From Neoscytalidium dimidiatum (Eukaryota; Ascomycota; Dothideomycetes; Botryosphaeriales; Botryosphaeriaceae): a stretch of 64,000 nt of DNA. Under the pieces are notes generated by a model, which worked only from the letters and a program-made list of their open reading frames with translations, made no database searches and was not told the origin of the DNA. Both the position numbers and the translations under genes were made by a program. Where the stretch lies: contig CM074706.1 in NCBI GenBank assembly GCA_037367355.1, forward strand, positions 1,178,001 through 1,242,000, given 5' to 3'. Shown in pieces: positions 46,982 through 58,900 of the stretch. The number at the start of each line of letters is the position of its first letter. Positions within the stretch are counted from its first letter, which is position 1.

Positions 46982-48183
46982 ATGGCGTCACTAGAGAAGG
47001 CCGACCAGCAGGCCCTCGACCTGTTCACCAACAACGCCGTCTTCAGGAAGCTCCAGTCATACTACTCGTCATACTCGGAGCGGAGAGAAGCGCTAGGTTT
47101 GAACAACCCCGGCACCATCGACAACATCTCCAAGGAAGTCCAGCGCGATGTCTTCCTCAACAACCTCACCTTCTCTGGCCTTCGCGCCGACCTGACCAAG
47201 GCCTTCAGCGTGGCTCCGCTGTTCCAGGTCTCGCACGCGCTGTCCATGGGCTCGCAGGGCCTGCCACCCTACGCATACGCCGCTCTCTACGGCTCGCCTA
47301 AGGTACGTTAACACCCGTCAGCTAGGCATTGGCGCTGCCCAGAACAAGGCCGTCCTTGAGATACTAAATCAGCGCAAGGTTTTCATGCAAGCCAACGTCG
47401 ACAATGACTTCTCGCTCTCCGGCCGCTTCAACTACCGCTGGACCAACAGCTTCGTCACCAAGACCAGCGTTCAGGTCTCGCCGTCCCCGGGCCAGTCCAT
47501 GCTGCAGCTCGAGAACGACTACACGGGCGCCGATTTCAGCGCCTCACTCAAGGCTATGAACCCCTCCATCCTTGACGGCGGCCTGACGGGTATCTTCATC
47601 GGCAGTTATCTGCAGGCTGTGACAAAGCGTCTTTCTCTGGGTCTGGAGGGTGTCTGGGAGCGTGCTGCTATGACGCATGGCCCCCAGTGCTTGGTCAGCT
47701 ACGCGGCACGCTACAAGGGTGACGACTGGATTGCTAGCGGTCAGCTCCTGGCTTCGGGTGGTGTTCAGGGTTCTTACTGGCGGAGGTTGACTGAGAAGGT
47801 CGAGGCTGGTGTCCACATCAACTTGGAGTTCGCTCCGGGTATGGCTCAGATGATGGGTGCTCCCAGCAAGGACGCTACCACCACCATCGGCGCCAAGTAC
47901 GATTTCCGCGCCAGCTCTTTCCGCGCTCAGATTGACAGCAAGGGCAAGCTTGGCTGCTTGTTGGAGAAGCGGGTCGCTCCGCCGGTGCAAGTCACGTTCG
48001 CTGGCGAAATCGATCACGCCAAGGTACGTTACAGATCACAAACACGAACCCGCATTCAGGCGCTAACATGGATCACAGAACCAAGCCAAGGTCGGTCTTG
48101 GCGTCTCGATTGAAGCCGCCGATGAGGAGGTTATGATGCAGCAGGAGAGTGCTGCTGCTCAGGGTCCTCCTCCGCCGTTCTAA
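46982..48183 (+). CDS. TOM40: Mitochondrial import channel Tom40
   Basis: Exons 46982-47302, 47379-48023 and 48079-48183; 356 aa, the fungal size. Landmarks are [25 protein letters not shown] N-terminal region (quoted in part: [19 protein letters not shown]), [14 protein letters not shown] across intron 1, [21 protein letters not shown] and the C-terminal strand region VGLGVSIEA. The protein is a 19-strand beta-barrel in the outer membrane and the pore of the TOM complex. The Pro-rich end (GPPPPF) is typical of ascomycetes. The first intron acceptor is CAAG. TOM22, another subunit of the same complex, is the next gene, in convergent orientation. Confidence 0.96.
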
Positions 48184-49067
48184 GCGACTGAGCCCCACTT
48201 CTGAGTAGAGAGTCCGCCGTCTCTCTACTTTCCTCGTGTACGGCATAATCAATTTCCTTTCAATACCACTCTCCGGCTGTATTACCAAAACCTGCATCGG
48301 GCGCGCTTATTTGAGGGGATTTCTGCAAACTCGGATTTGGCGGTTGTGGGAATGTTGTGAGCGATGAATCGGCTTCGGATGTGCTTCCGTCCAGCCGCTT
48401 GATATAGACGTCTTTCTTCACACACGGTTTCAGGTATTCTCTTTTCTGGTCTGCAACCCCCCCGGCCCGCGATGCGCGAATGTTTGCTTTAATTGCGCCG
48501 CCTTTAATTGGCGCCTCGTTTCTCGCGCACATGAATCAGGATATGGGTTCTCGACGGCAGCTCTTTTTACCTTTTCTTGGCTACGGACACGACAACTGAA
48601 AAAGCGAAGCACGCGAGCTCCCTGGATTAGAGACTTAAAAATGACGGCGGGCGCGGTGTTGTGGATACTGTACATATAGCATGCAAACGAAAAACTTCCT
48701 CGCTCAGGCTCTAGCACTCTCGAAGCTGTGACGTCATACAGTGGCTCGTCATGAAGATTTTGAAAAAGCTTCGTTTCATTGGAAATGAGCTGAGAAGAAA
48801 TGTCGTGGTAATACAGGTCTGACTATCTCATGCAATTTTCCAAACCATGCCAAGCGCGTGCAAGAAGAATTCATCCCTTTTTTGGCTCCTCCATAACCCG
48901 GCCTAGCTGTGCGTTCCAGGTAAGAGCTACTCCACCTCCACTGCCTAGATTGTTTGTACAGAACGAAGGGCGCTTCAGTCATCGACTCGCCGCCTTATCC
49001 CGGTTCTGGCGATTCGACCGCTCCCTTTCGATGGTGTGAAAAAACCGAATAAGCACCACTTGTGCGC
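48184..49067. other. 3' regions of convergent TOM40 and TOM22
   Basis: About 0.9 kb between two convergent genes. No supported coding sequence. Confidence 0.5.
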
Positions 49068-49757
49068 TTACAAAGCCGGACGGGCCTCAGCAGGCTGCTG
49101 CGCCGTCGCGCTGCCAGGAGCAAGGAGCTGTTCAAGTAAAACGAAACGTCAGCAAATGATTCGAAACGTGTCTCGAGAAACGCGGCTCTCATAATCCCAG
49201 CCGCAGGGAACGTGCTCCCATCAAACCCGCCATTCCTCTTCGTCCATTAACTCACCTCGTTCGCGCTCTGCTGCATCTTCATCTCGCGCTCCATCTCGAT
49301 CATCTGCTGCTCCTCAGCGTACGCCAACGCCCACGGCACGCCCAGCAGCAGCGCGCTGCTGCTCACCACCCACAGGCACTTGGCGCCCACCCGCAGGCCG
49401 GTGCCGAACCAGCCCGTCACGTTGCTGTACGACTTGGCGGCGAAGCGCCGTTGCGAGGCGGGAATCATGTCTTGCAGGGCGGCGATGCGCTCCCAGAGGG
49501 TCTCGTCTTCGGGCGCGAGGATGGAGGAGACGTCGCTGCTGGCGTCCGAGGTCGTGGAGGACGCGTCGTCCCAGTCGTCCTCGCCGGTGGTGGGACCGGT
49601 CTGCTCGGCGTAGAGCTCCTCATCGGGGACTTGGAGGGGTTAGCGCGTGCGTTTGGGGATAGGGAGGGTGGTGCGCTGCGGATGCGCGGATGATAACGGT
49701 GCTGGTATGGGGACGCATTGCGCAAGGCGGAGACGAACCTTCCTCAAGCTTGACCAT
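49068..49757 (-). CDS. TOM22: Mitochondrial import receptor Tom22
   Basis: Exons 49757-49739 (19 nt), 49629-49256 and 49127-49068; 150 aa. The acidic N-terminal domain (VPDEELYAEQ, then a Ser/Asp-rich stretch) faces the cytosol and binds presequences. The core LWERIAALQDMIPAS, GWFGTGLRVGAKCLWVVSSSA contains the single membrane helix with the family's Pro (LLGVPWALAYAEE). A short C-terminal intermembrane-space tail follows. Phases agree, and the acceptor of intron 1 is CCAAG. Shares a 384-bp 5' region with the kinetochore gene. Confidence 0.94.
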
Positions 49758-50141
49758 CTTGGCGGATTATGTGTGTTGTGGGAGGGTGGAGGAGGGGCGG
49801 CCGGGAGGTTGCGGTCGGTCGCGTGGTGGGATGCTTGATGGGTTGATGTTGCGCGGCGATGATGGGGACGGCCGATGATGCTGTGCAAGCTCGGCGTGCT
49901 CCAACTTTTCTCAGCGCCGCGTGCACGGCCGTCGCCGGCGCAAAGAGGCGACGTCGGCGTTGGGCCCGCGCTTTTCGCCGATCGACCGGGGGGAGGTGCG
50001 GTACGTGCGTCATTTGTTGTAGACGCGTCTTCCCACGACGCGCGACAATTTCGACGTTGACTTTTGCAGTTGCGACTCACTTTCCGTTTCAATTCGCCCT
50101 TTTTGGCGCATGAGGGTTTCTTTTGCAGCTCATTCGTGAAG
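49758..50141. promoter_or_regulatory. Bidirectional 5' region, TOM22 / FTA4
   Basis: 384 bp between divergent starts; GC-rich, with palindromic GACGCGTC-like sequence near 50022-50045. No factor can be named. Confidence 0.4.
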
Positions 50142-51024
50142 ATGTCGGGAAATAACAATACGGTCGTCAGCCTGAAATCGGCGTTCCTCCGCACCCAAAC
50201 GCGTATCCTTTCTCAACCATTACAGGCACCAGAGAGATGGAGGTCCGGAAATCTAGATGCTTCTAACATACCGGAGAGCGTGATCAAGGATGTTGTTAGA
50301 GAAGGTCCGTCGCGCCCCAGATAAACCCTATAGACTTAATACCGGCCTCGCAACGTGTTTCCCAGCGTTCTTATTCTCGCACCCACGATTATTCCGCTAA
50401 TCCGCTACCCCTACAACAGTGAACCGCCTCGTACGCCGACACAACAAATCCGCCTATCCCTCTCTCGCGATTCGTCATGTCGCCGACCAGATTGACGCCC
50501 TCTACTGGACCGCCGCGGCGCCGCCTCTCTCCATCCCACACCACCCCTCCACCTACCCAGACAGCCACACGACAACACTCGATCCTCTCCACCCCTCTGC
50601 TGACCTCACCACTTCTAACGCCATTGGAGCCCTCGCTTCCACCTGGGCCGAGGCATCCGACCAAGACGTTCGGCAACGCGATGTTGAGGCGGCGCAGCGG
50701 TACGAGGAATTGGTGCAGCGCCTGCAGGAGCTGGATGAGCGGAGAAGGGAGGCTAAGGCGAGGCTAGAGAGGTATAGGCGGTTGAGGGGGATGGTAGAGG
50801 CACTGAGGGAACCGCGGGAGAGGGTGCAGGCCAATTTGGTGACGAGGGAGGGGGAGTTGGCGAGAGGGGTGGCGGAAGCGAAGACGTTGAGTGTGAGAGT
50901 GGGGGCGAGGGTAGTGGGTTGGGCGGATGGGAGAGAGGTAGATAGGGAGGAGGACAAGATGGTCGATGTGGGAAGAAGTAGGGACGTTGAGGCGGAGAAG
51001 TTGATGAGGTTGTTGGAGGACTGA
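50142..51024 (+). CDS. FTA4: Kinetochore protein Fta4 (Sim4/CCAN complex)
   Basis: Exons 50142-50304 and 50420-51024; 255 aa. The N-terminus has LKSAFLRTQTRILSQPL and WRSG, then ESVIKDVV, and across the intron VNRLVRRHNKSAYPSLAIRH and VADQIDALYW. This order matches the Fta4 family of the Sim4 (CENP-O-type/CCAN) inner-kinetochore complex. The C-terminal half is a long charged helix (QRYEELVQRLQELDERRREA), predicted coiled coil. The donor is GTCCGT, unusual but with GT and a good acceptor (CTACAACAG). The assignment is by remembered pattern; other small coiled-coil nuclear proteins are less likely. Confidence 0.8.
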
Positions 51025-52640
51025 ACGAGCTTAACAGTGCATGGTTATTGGCGCGACTGTGGTGGGCCGTGTTGGAAGGATTGATACCCTTTGGTCTGCG
51101 GGTGCGGATCGAAAATTTTGGAACACGGCGCTGGAGTCCCGGAGCGGTAAGCAGGACCTCGTGATTTATTAATATTGTCTTGAAATTTTTCACTTAGTAT
51201 TGGCCATTGACTATAGTCAGAGGATTATACCACATGTTTGCGGTCGTACGGCGAACATGCGATGACAAGCTGATGGCCTCGCGTTTGACGCGAGTCTCTG
51301 GAATAACTATCCAAAGAGCACGAGAATTGATGATAGTTACGAATAAACACCTGACAGTGAAAGTGACACAGCTAGCGCGAGAAAGCACAAGGCGAAGGTA
51401 AGTGGGCAGACAACACAACAAGACACGAGCAGGTAATCGATGATCGAAGATTGATTGCTGCTTTTACTACCAAGGAGAGCAGAGAACAGATACTAAAAAG
51501 CTGCGCGTCACTCAGGTTTTATATAACCCCCAGCGAGGTATTTCTCGCTGGGTCTGCTCTACTATGGGATCAGAGCCGCATAGTGAGCAGAGCCCGGACT
51601 CCACGCAGAGGCAGAGCCACTCCCACCCAGGACAGTTAAAGTGCGTCCTTGGCACTCGCTCCCAGACATCCGTACGCTCGACCAGTAGCCGAACAGGAGG
51701 CCGTTTCTGCCATATGACGGTGGCAGAATGGAGCGATTTGAGTCACTATCTTCAGAGTCTGTATGTATGAGAAGGAAAGAGATTTTGGTTTGTGGAGGAA
51801 GATGGAGGTATATATAGGGCAGAGGAAGGAGCCCAGGTGGCCTGTGCTTCCATGGCACGAGGACAAGCCTCGCATGTGAAGATGCGCTTACCTTTGTCTG
51901 TCTGGGCAAAAGTAGTGTTTTGCTGTGTTCCGGCGGAAGCTAGACTGAAGGCTGTCACCAAGTGCGGCTAGTGCGACGTCATCGGCGAAGTAGATGGACA
52001 TTCACAGTCGGCAGCAGACTTCTACCCATACTCGCTTGAATGGATCGATCACGTGTCAAATATTCACATATTTCTGGTATGTGAGAAGGAGCGATTAAGC
52101 CACGATGAGGGAGCTTGGCCGTGAAATGTGTAGTAATCTGCCGTACTATAGCTGCATATATCAGCTACGGATATATGTCACAGTTCTCGAGCAGATTCCT
52201 GCCACTATCAATCACGTAAGATCCTCATCTTCAACCAATAAGGCTTTACTACGCATTCAACTTGTATGTCGTAAATGCTCTCGACCGTGCGTTCCCAGAC
52301 CATTCATGCGGAGGCGGAAAAACGCGGGGCCGACGATGCCGCTCGGCTCTCGCCCCGACCGCCTGAGTGACCGACGTCGCCAGAGCGACAGAGACACGCT
52401 AATCCGCGGTGTTCAGGCTGCCTCCGTCCTTGGAACCAGAATTTGGAGCGATACTTTCACCCCTCGCTTCCTTCAGTTCGCGATTCCTTGGCGCTTTTCG
52501 CATCACCCCTTTGTATCCGCCTTCGACCAATTGTTTGCGGGGAGCGCGCTCTCCGAGCTCCGCCAGCAGCGGCGCCGCAGCTCCTCCGCCGCCGCCAATA
52601 ACCACCCCACTAACCACTCGCGCCCATCTTGCCGAGGAGC
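51025..52640. other. Gene-poor region with LTR-like trace
   Basis: About 1.6 kb after FTA4. Apart from the LTR-like block at 51184-51577, short frames (for example 51562-51909 minus) lack domains. The last 150 bp are the leader of the coiled-coil gene. Confidence 0.45.
51184..51577 (+). mobile_element. Possible solo LTR / 5' LTR remnant
   Basis: About 390 bp of AT-richer sequence. A TATA-like TTTTATATAACC lies at about 51517-51528, followed at once by a perfect 9-bp-stem hairpin (CCCAGCGAG at 51529-51537, CTCGCTGGG at 51544-51552). TGGGATCAGAGCC at 51565-51577 is close to the TGGTATCAGAGCC primer-binding site of copia-type elements. The order promoter, hairpin, tRNA-primer site is what a 5' LTR end should show. 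No gag/pol follows and no second copy was seen, so it is tentative. Confidence 0.35.
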
Positions 52641-53497
52641 ATGAATAGCGGCTACATTGACCCATCCAACGGCATGGCAAACTCGATCCCTCGCCAGTCC
52701 ACGCCGAGTTCCGGCCACCAACCCAACGGCTCCGGCGGCATGCCAAACCTGGTGAACGGCCTGCTGAGCGGTGGCCATCAGACGGACATGAACCACCTAT
52801 GGCAGGTGGTGCAGCAGCTGAGCGACGTGCTGCAGGAGAACCGCACACAGACAGCCAACATCATGAACAACGTCCAGCAGATCCAAGTACGCGTCTCACC
52901 CTCAACAAACCCGCCCTTTCACCTTTCTCAGACTACATCCTACTGACACGTTGTTTCGCGCAGGCCCGCGCCGCCCAGGAAGGCGCCTCCCCCACCATCG
53001 CTCAGGTCAACGGCGACTTCGCCGCTGCCACTGCCCGCCAGCAGGCCGCCGAGATCAACAACCTGCGCGCCCAGCTGCAGTCCGCACACGCCACCATCGC
53101 CTCCCTCGACACCCAGAACGGCGCTCTGCGCCTCTTGCTCCAGGACTATGAGACCGGCCTCTCGATGGTGCTCGAGAAGTTGCGCCCGTACGCCCACCAG
53201 CAGCATGACGCCATCGTCGCGCTGCACGCCCATTACAACGGCTTGTTGGAGAAGGAGCGCCAAGCGAACTTGGAGCTGCGGCTCGAACACCAGGAGTGGC
53301 AGGCGGGCCTTGGAAGGGTCGCGCAATTTGCGCGGCACGCTTTGAAGGAGAGTGCGGATGCGGATTTGGGATACGAGCGCAAGATCAGGGAGTTGAAGGC
53401 CGAGAATCGCGTGTTGAGGCGCTTGGCAAATTGGGAGGAGGCGAGCGACAGTGATGAGGATGAGGGCAGGAGGGAGGATGACCTCCATCTTCATTGA
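52641..53497 (+). CDS. SIKE/FGFR1OP2-family coiled-coil protein (SCI1-like, STRIPAK)
   Basis: Exons 52641-52886 and 52964-53497; 259 aa from ATG 52641. The N-terminal 50 residues are low-complexity (Asn/Gly/Ser/Pro). From MNHLWQVVQQLSDVLQ onward the protein is almost entirely helical, with LRAQLQSAHATIASLD, LRLLLQDYETGLSMVLEKLR and ERKIRELKAENRVLRRLA. The order 'L-x3-DYE-x3-L-x5-KLR', a central R-x-A helix (FARHALKES) and a final I-x-x-L-x-x-EN-x-x-LR heptad matches the SIKE/FGFR1OP2 family, whose fungal member SCI1 belongs to the STRIPAK complex that controls hyphal fusion and development. The acidic tail ends DDLHLH. Family assignment by eye; a generic coiled coil is the alternative. Confidence 0.75.
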
Positions 53498-53909
53498 GGA
53501 AAAGAGGGATGATGTGCATCTTCGTTGATGTGGGTTCCACTTGGTGGATGTGACATGGTGTGTTAATTTTGGCGTTCTGGTCGGCGAGACATGGCTTATA
53601 CCTCTCACATGAATGGGCTTGGAGCATCATATGGCGTTTAAAGGCGGTTTGTTTGGCTTGTGCGATGGAAAGCATGAATCGGGAGGATCGTAGGTAAGGA
53701 GACCGCCCACTGGTGGTATTTGGAAAATGCTTCACGTGTAAGAAGACCAACAAGCCTCGGGTGTCTTTTCAAAGGCCATTTAAGAGATCTAGTCCTACCT
53801 AGAAGCCTTAGGCCCGTTACTGGTCCTAATGGGATACTGATAAAGTCCTATGACGTATTCTCTTCATTCTCCAGTCCACGATCGAAAAGCCGTTACAGAA
53901 AGACAGTAA
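53498..53909. other. Intergenic, convergent 3' regions
   Basis: About 410 bp between the coiled-coil gene and the minus-strand membrane-protein gene. Nothing recognised. Confidence 0.5.
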
Positions 53910-56172
53910 TCACTCGTAAGCTCGATCCCATCTCAGGCCCGCTTTCTCCTTTATTTCCACTTGATCGGTGAAGGCGATCCTCCCGACCTCTTCATCCGGC
54001 TTTACGTCTTGAATACGTACCCTCACACCTTGCAACAACCTAGCTCGATCTGTTTCAGAAAGCGTACTACCACCCGGGGGGATATGGATGAAGTATGCAG
54101 AATCCCGCGTCAAAGAGGAAACACCACCGAAAATGTCTGGAGTCCTGATCAAACATCGGAGAATGACTGTAATGGCTGCACATATAGTAAGGACTAGAAC
54201 TGCTACAGAGTAGAGTGCGAGCCAGCCATATTGGACTTCGTATGTCGGTAACGTGAATTCTGTCCAGGTGCCGTTGGTAAATGAGTAATCTGCCTCATGC
54301 GACAACTCGGGCTGATATATGGTCGTACCATCAGCGCCGAAGAAGTTGCTCGTGTTAAGGGACGCTAGGAAAAATGTATTCAGTATGAGAGCGAGACGAC
54401 TTTCGAATAGGTCCATAGGCATGTCATAAAATGACACCGGGTCGTATCGAAGCCTTGAAGACGTTGGAGGATCCCTTAAATATTGCTCAAGTGTACTAGG
54501 CGCATTTGCATGTGGTGCAGTAAGGATAGCTGGTATTAACGTAGCCGTGGCTTGAGCCCAACTCCCAAATGCTGTATTCCAGGAGGTCCAGTTCGAGGGA
54601 GGCATCCCGGGGGTTCCACGCATGCGGGTAGCTGCGCAAGATGACGTTTCACCAGCGGACGAGCGGGTACAATGCACTTCGCTATCCACGTATACCGCGG
54701 TTACTTCGCACATCGTGATGTTGAACAACGAATATCTCGTGGCGCCGAAGATGAGGACGGCCTTGTTAATTTGCCCGTGCGGAGGTCTTTGAGAAGGATC
54801 ATCCAAACTTAGGTTGTGAGGCCACAATCTATCCAAAAACATGTTCGGGTGCGGTGTAATGCTTGGCCCTTGAGGAATAAATTCACGGAATATGGAGCTA
54901 TTGTAGATTTTGTGGGCTTCGAGTATCCCTTGGTGGCTTTCCAGCCAACTCGAACCATTCAAAATCCACGGCGAACACTAAAAAGTCAGTATGACGCTCA
55001 TTCAAGAAATGCCCAGATATCTGGTGCCTACCGAAAGAGTTTGATAGCTTGTCTGGATCTTGAATGTAGTGTTGCCGACAGATAAGTGTGGGATACCACG
55101 AACAGTTTCTCCAATTAGCGACGAGTAAGGAGCTACTGTTTGAGGCTGAACGTCAACCCATTCCTCATGATTGCTGTCATCATACCCCGGCAAAAGATGC
55201 AGAAATGGGATCCTCACATTTCCCCATGGATCCTTTGAAGCCGAGCGAGCTGCTTGTGCTGGACCTCCCAGACGGTCGAGTGCAGAAGTGAAAGAAGCAC
55301 TATTCGACTCGTTTGCTAGTATGACGGAAACCTCTGGCCCTGAAAGAGCTGCAGATACTGCCTGACGTATCCCTCCAGCAGCAGATTGGGCGTTGGGACC
55401 ATCAACAAAAGCCGAGCTTTTTGAGAGCCAGCTCATGTTGTTAGATGGATAATACATCAAACGAACATTAACAGATCTCGTGTAAGTCTTTTTCTCCAAT
55501 GATCGTAGGATAGCTTGGCCGCCCATTGGACTCAAGGTCCATACTGTAACAAGAGTACTCACCCAAATATGGATGGTCCGAATGTCGAAGCAGCCACGCA
55601 GGGTACTAACAAGCGTTTGACTTGTCGTAAGGATCTGAAGTATCTGAAACCCTAATAAGCTTCCTCCTATGTAATAATAGTATCAATCTTACCCCAAGTT
55701 CGGTTCCCCTCTCCGCTTCATGTAGTGCGATTGCCCTCAGCATCGGGCCAACGACTGCTGCAAACGCGATAGGCCATAGGGTCGAAGCTACTCTCGTTGC
55801 TTGAATAACGGCGTTGCCAAAATTGAACTCCATTCTCTTATCTACTCTCAGAACGAAAAATCCCAGAAATGCAAATCGTGTCAATGTCTTGTGTCATTTC
55901 ATGACATCGGGTATAGACGTACTGGAAAAGCCTACTGGAAGTAATAGGAGAACAGCATGCGGGAGGATGCGCCTCTGCACAGATGGCATACAGTCTTTCA
56001 GGGTTTTTGGAAATGCTGCCCGGTCCGAGAATCTCCGCGCTTCAGGAGCGTTAAAAGAGTCAGTTGGAGGATCTGACAGTACGTTAGCCAGTTTTGAGGA
56101 TGCGAATGGATGCCTACTGCCAAGCGCATCAAGTAGTGGCTCGCGTTGGAGACTACGAGATGTTGATTGCAT
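53910..56172 (-). CDS. Large multi-pass membrane protein (paralog A), function unknown
   Basis: Proposed exons 56172-55936, 55887-55693, 55643-55032 and 54977-53910; 703 aa. Helices lie at about 68-80 and beyond (ILPHAVLLLLP, FAFLGFFVL), in the segment RVASTLWPIAFAAVVGPML, at the start of exon 3 and near residue 595 (LALYSVAVLVLTICAAITVIL). A large, probably extracytosolic region between them has many NxS/T sites (NGSSW, YNSSI, NWTSW, NGTW). The tail after the last helix is charged and probably cytosolic. Introns at ELG|ILQ and TLS|CSPW fall at the same places as in the gene at 62246. The first intron (55888-55935) is uncertain: the paralog has about 20 more residues there (LIPVGFYGVYG...), so a deletion or a broken exon is possible. 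Family not recognised. Confidence 0.7.
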
Positions 56173-57052
56173 CTTGGAGTTTACGAATGCTTCTGGCGTA
56201 CTCAGAAAGAAACAATCAGCATGTAAATTGGAGGCAGTAGAACTAAAACTCAAAAACTAGTGTCGATACTTGATAAACATTTTCGGGGAGATAGAGAAGT
56301 GGGATTGCGACCCGCAAGGCTTGTGGGAACTACGGTGCCCACCTTCGACGCTGGGGCCTGAAACATGTGTAACTATTTTGTACCTTGTATCTTGCATGTC
56401 TCGGGAGCTGTCGGTCCGTAAGACGTGCACTACTTTCAAAATAAGTAACAGCCTAAGTCCATAGGTTTCTGATTGCGCTTTATGCGCTCTTTGTCCAGTG
56501 CAAGAATCGAAGGGGGATCGGCTACTCTGAAGGACGGGCTATCTTTAGCTCATATGAAATTTGATGTGTTTTCTGTTTAAGCCTATTTATAGCAGTGTCA
56601 CGGCTGAACCATATAATGCAGCTAGTTGTCACTTCGCATGACTTCAGGTGAGAACACACCGAGTGATTGGAAGTCTTTTCCGCCGACTTTCCCAGGTGCT
56701 TCTAAATCAGGATTCATGCAGGTGTAGTGGAAGGATTTGGTTAGATTAATCTGTGCTACGTCGGATCTGCGTAACGTCTGGGTAACATATTCGGCAGTTC
56801 AGCTTGGAGAACTCAAGATAACAACTCCTGAACTGCATCTGGTGACTGAATGGAATTTTAGATCATTCATGATCTATAAGATTACAGCAATGCTTCCTTA
56901 AGAGTAACGCAACAGGAGTCTCGAACAATTCTTGAAGCTTTAGATTGTAGTCTCTACCTTGAATTCTCTTCTATCCCTTCCCGCAAAGGAGATAATAATA
57001 TACATAGCTTGTGCATAATTTGACACTCGTTAGTGCATTTTTAATATATCAA
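56173..57052. other. AT-rich intergenic region
   Basis: About 0.9 kb upstream of paralog A; no supported gene. Confidence 0.5.
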
Positions 57053-57780
57053 CTAAGAAGACCTTTCGTCACGAATGGCGGTCGCTGTACTACGTAAGTC
57101 TCTGTTTTTGCGATCCATGCAGTGAAAATGGCGGCCTCTCCGGTACCGCAACGCGAAATAGCATACGTGCATGTAACTAGGATAGCCATTGATTTTCTTC
57201 CTCAGCTGTCTGTGGATGAGTTCCTTGGATTCTTTGCCATCATTCAGAGTCAGTCGCAGGCATGAAAATTTTAGTGCAGCACTCAACAACTCAGGCCACT
57301 CGTGTTCCACGGCCTCGATTGAGGCCCACGACCATGACGGGGCCCGCCATCCCTTCGGGCGAGGAAGAGGAGTGCTCATCTTTTGTTGAGTATCTTTCTT
57401 GTGGCGCCAGAGAAGGTTCCATGGCAGGTCATCCTTCCAGAGTCCAGCATGGTGTTCATCATCCTCGGTTTAAGGATTTGTACGATCATTGATATGGCAG
57501 GAAGTTTGTCTTGCGGGTAGGTGAGAGATCGTCCCACGTAGTGCTCCACCAGTGCCGACCAGTACAGTCCCTGCGGAATTTCCTTGAGGCAGTCAATCTA
57601 GATGTACGAAGTCCGAGTGCTTGAGCAACAACCGTGGCGTCGTGGAGAGTCTTTTGGAGCTCTTCAACAGGAATTTCTTCCTTGAATCGAGATATCGTAG
57701 TTCTGGTAGTTCTTATCAGTGAACCGCCGCCCCAACAAAGCTGAGGCAGCGCTATCGGTACTCTGGGTACCACTGTTATC
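57053..57780 (-). pseudogene. HET-domain (heterokaryon incompatibility) relic
   Basis: Two parts of a HET protein remain. At about 57770-57600 the frame reads RTTRTTISRFKEEIPVEELQKTL, HDATVVAQALGLR, matching the HET-domain block 'TT-x-x-x-I-x-x-F-K-x-x-I-P-x-x-x-L-P-K-T-x-x-D-A'. The expected YLWIDSLCIIQ that should follow is missing and the frame drifts. At about 57370-57300 GWRAPSWSWASIEAVEH is the conserved 'R-A-P-S-W-S-W-A-S' element found well downstream of the domain. Several hundred codons that should separate them are gone. Probably a deletion-ridden pseudogene. Confidence 0.65.
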
Positions 57781-58900
57781 GCGCTTCTATGATTACCGGT
57801 CTTAAATCCAGGTTGATGGTCTTAATTCAAAAGAGTTTCATTGGCGGCGGATATTCGAATATAGTCCAATTAAAGGTCTTGTGTTCATCAAGGCATCTGA
57901 AAAGTCATGTTCTGGCTTGAGCATATATTAACATATTGAGGCCGTGCTGTAATGTTGGCATTGTTTGTCTTCTTTTCAGAAGGGCAAATGGCTGATTTTC
58001 CTAAAGAAACTTCAGCGTTTGGATAAATAGAAGAGGGTGAGGAAATACCCGTGACAAAAATGGAATTAGAAGTTCTTCGGAATGGCGACCGTGCGAGATG
58101 GAAGTAACACAAGGAATCGTCTGCAATAAGAACATCCATAGTGTTCACGTGTGGAGGCAATTGTGCGTTTATGTATGCCTGAACTCTCCAAGCTGGCAAG
58201 AATTAGGGTATCAGAAGTGAACGTTGCGTGAAAAAAAAGGGATTTTTGTATAGGATGCAAGGCTGATGTAATGTTCAAGCGGCGGTTTACGAAGGCAGCA
58301 GTCCTCCTCCTGGAAGTAGAGGAGTTCAGATCTACCAGGCCTTGCTCTAATAATGCTTAAGCACATTACGGTGGGGCTCCCTAAATTCCGTGGAACTAAG
58401 CGCTGGTGCCATTCCGCTCATCATTACCACCCACGAATTTATGAAAATGGCTTGGACTTGCAATAAAACACAAGTATGTTAATTTGATAGGGTATAAAGA
58501 AATCATCATTAATTTCAGTGCAGCCTGGTATCGGATTTATAAGTGGAAAATATTAGTATATCGAACTTTCGACACATCAATGGCACAAAGAGGCTTTGAA
58601 GGAATCAAGTAATAATAACATACACACTCTGAATGTTGGAAACATTGTATAGATTGGGGCATTAGCAATACAAGCTCTGCCAAAGGCTCTCCCAGCGAGC
58701 AGTTGGGCCCACTGATACTGCCAGCAAATTGACTTGGCCTACTTTGAGAAAGACCTTTCACTCAAGTGCAAGAGGGGCTCTTGGCATAGTCGCGCTGCGA
58801 CGCGCTTTGGCCTGGGAGAAGTTTGGATGCGCAAGTCCGACGGGTAGCCAGAATCAAGTCCTTGGCCACAAATAAATCTCGCTAAGGCATACACAAAGAT
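57781..58900. other. AT-rich intergenic region
   Basis: About 1.1 kb. Minus-strand frames at 57888-58199 and 58537-58761 have no recognised domain or clear start. Nothing supported. Confidence 0.45.
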
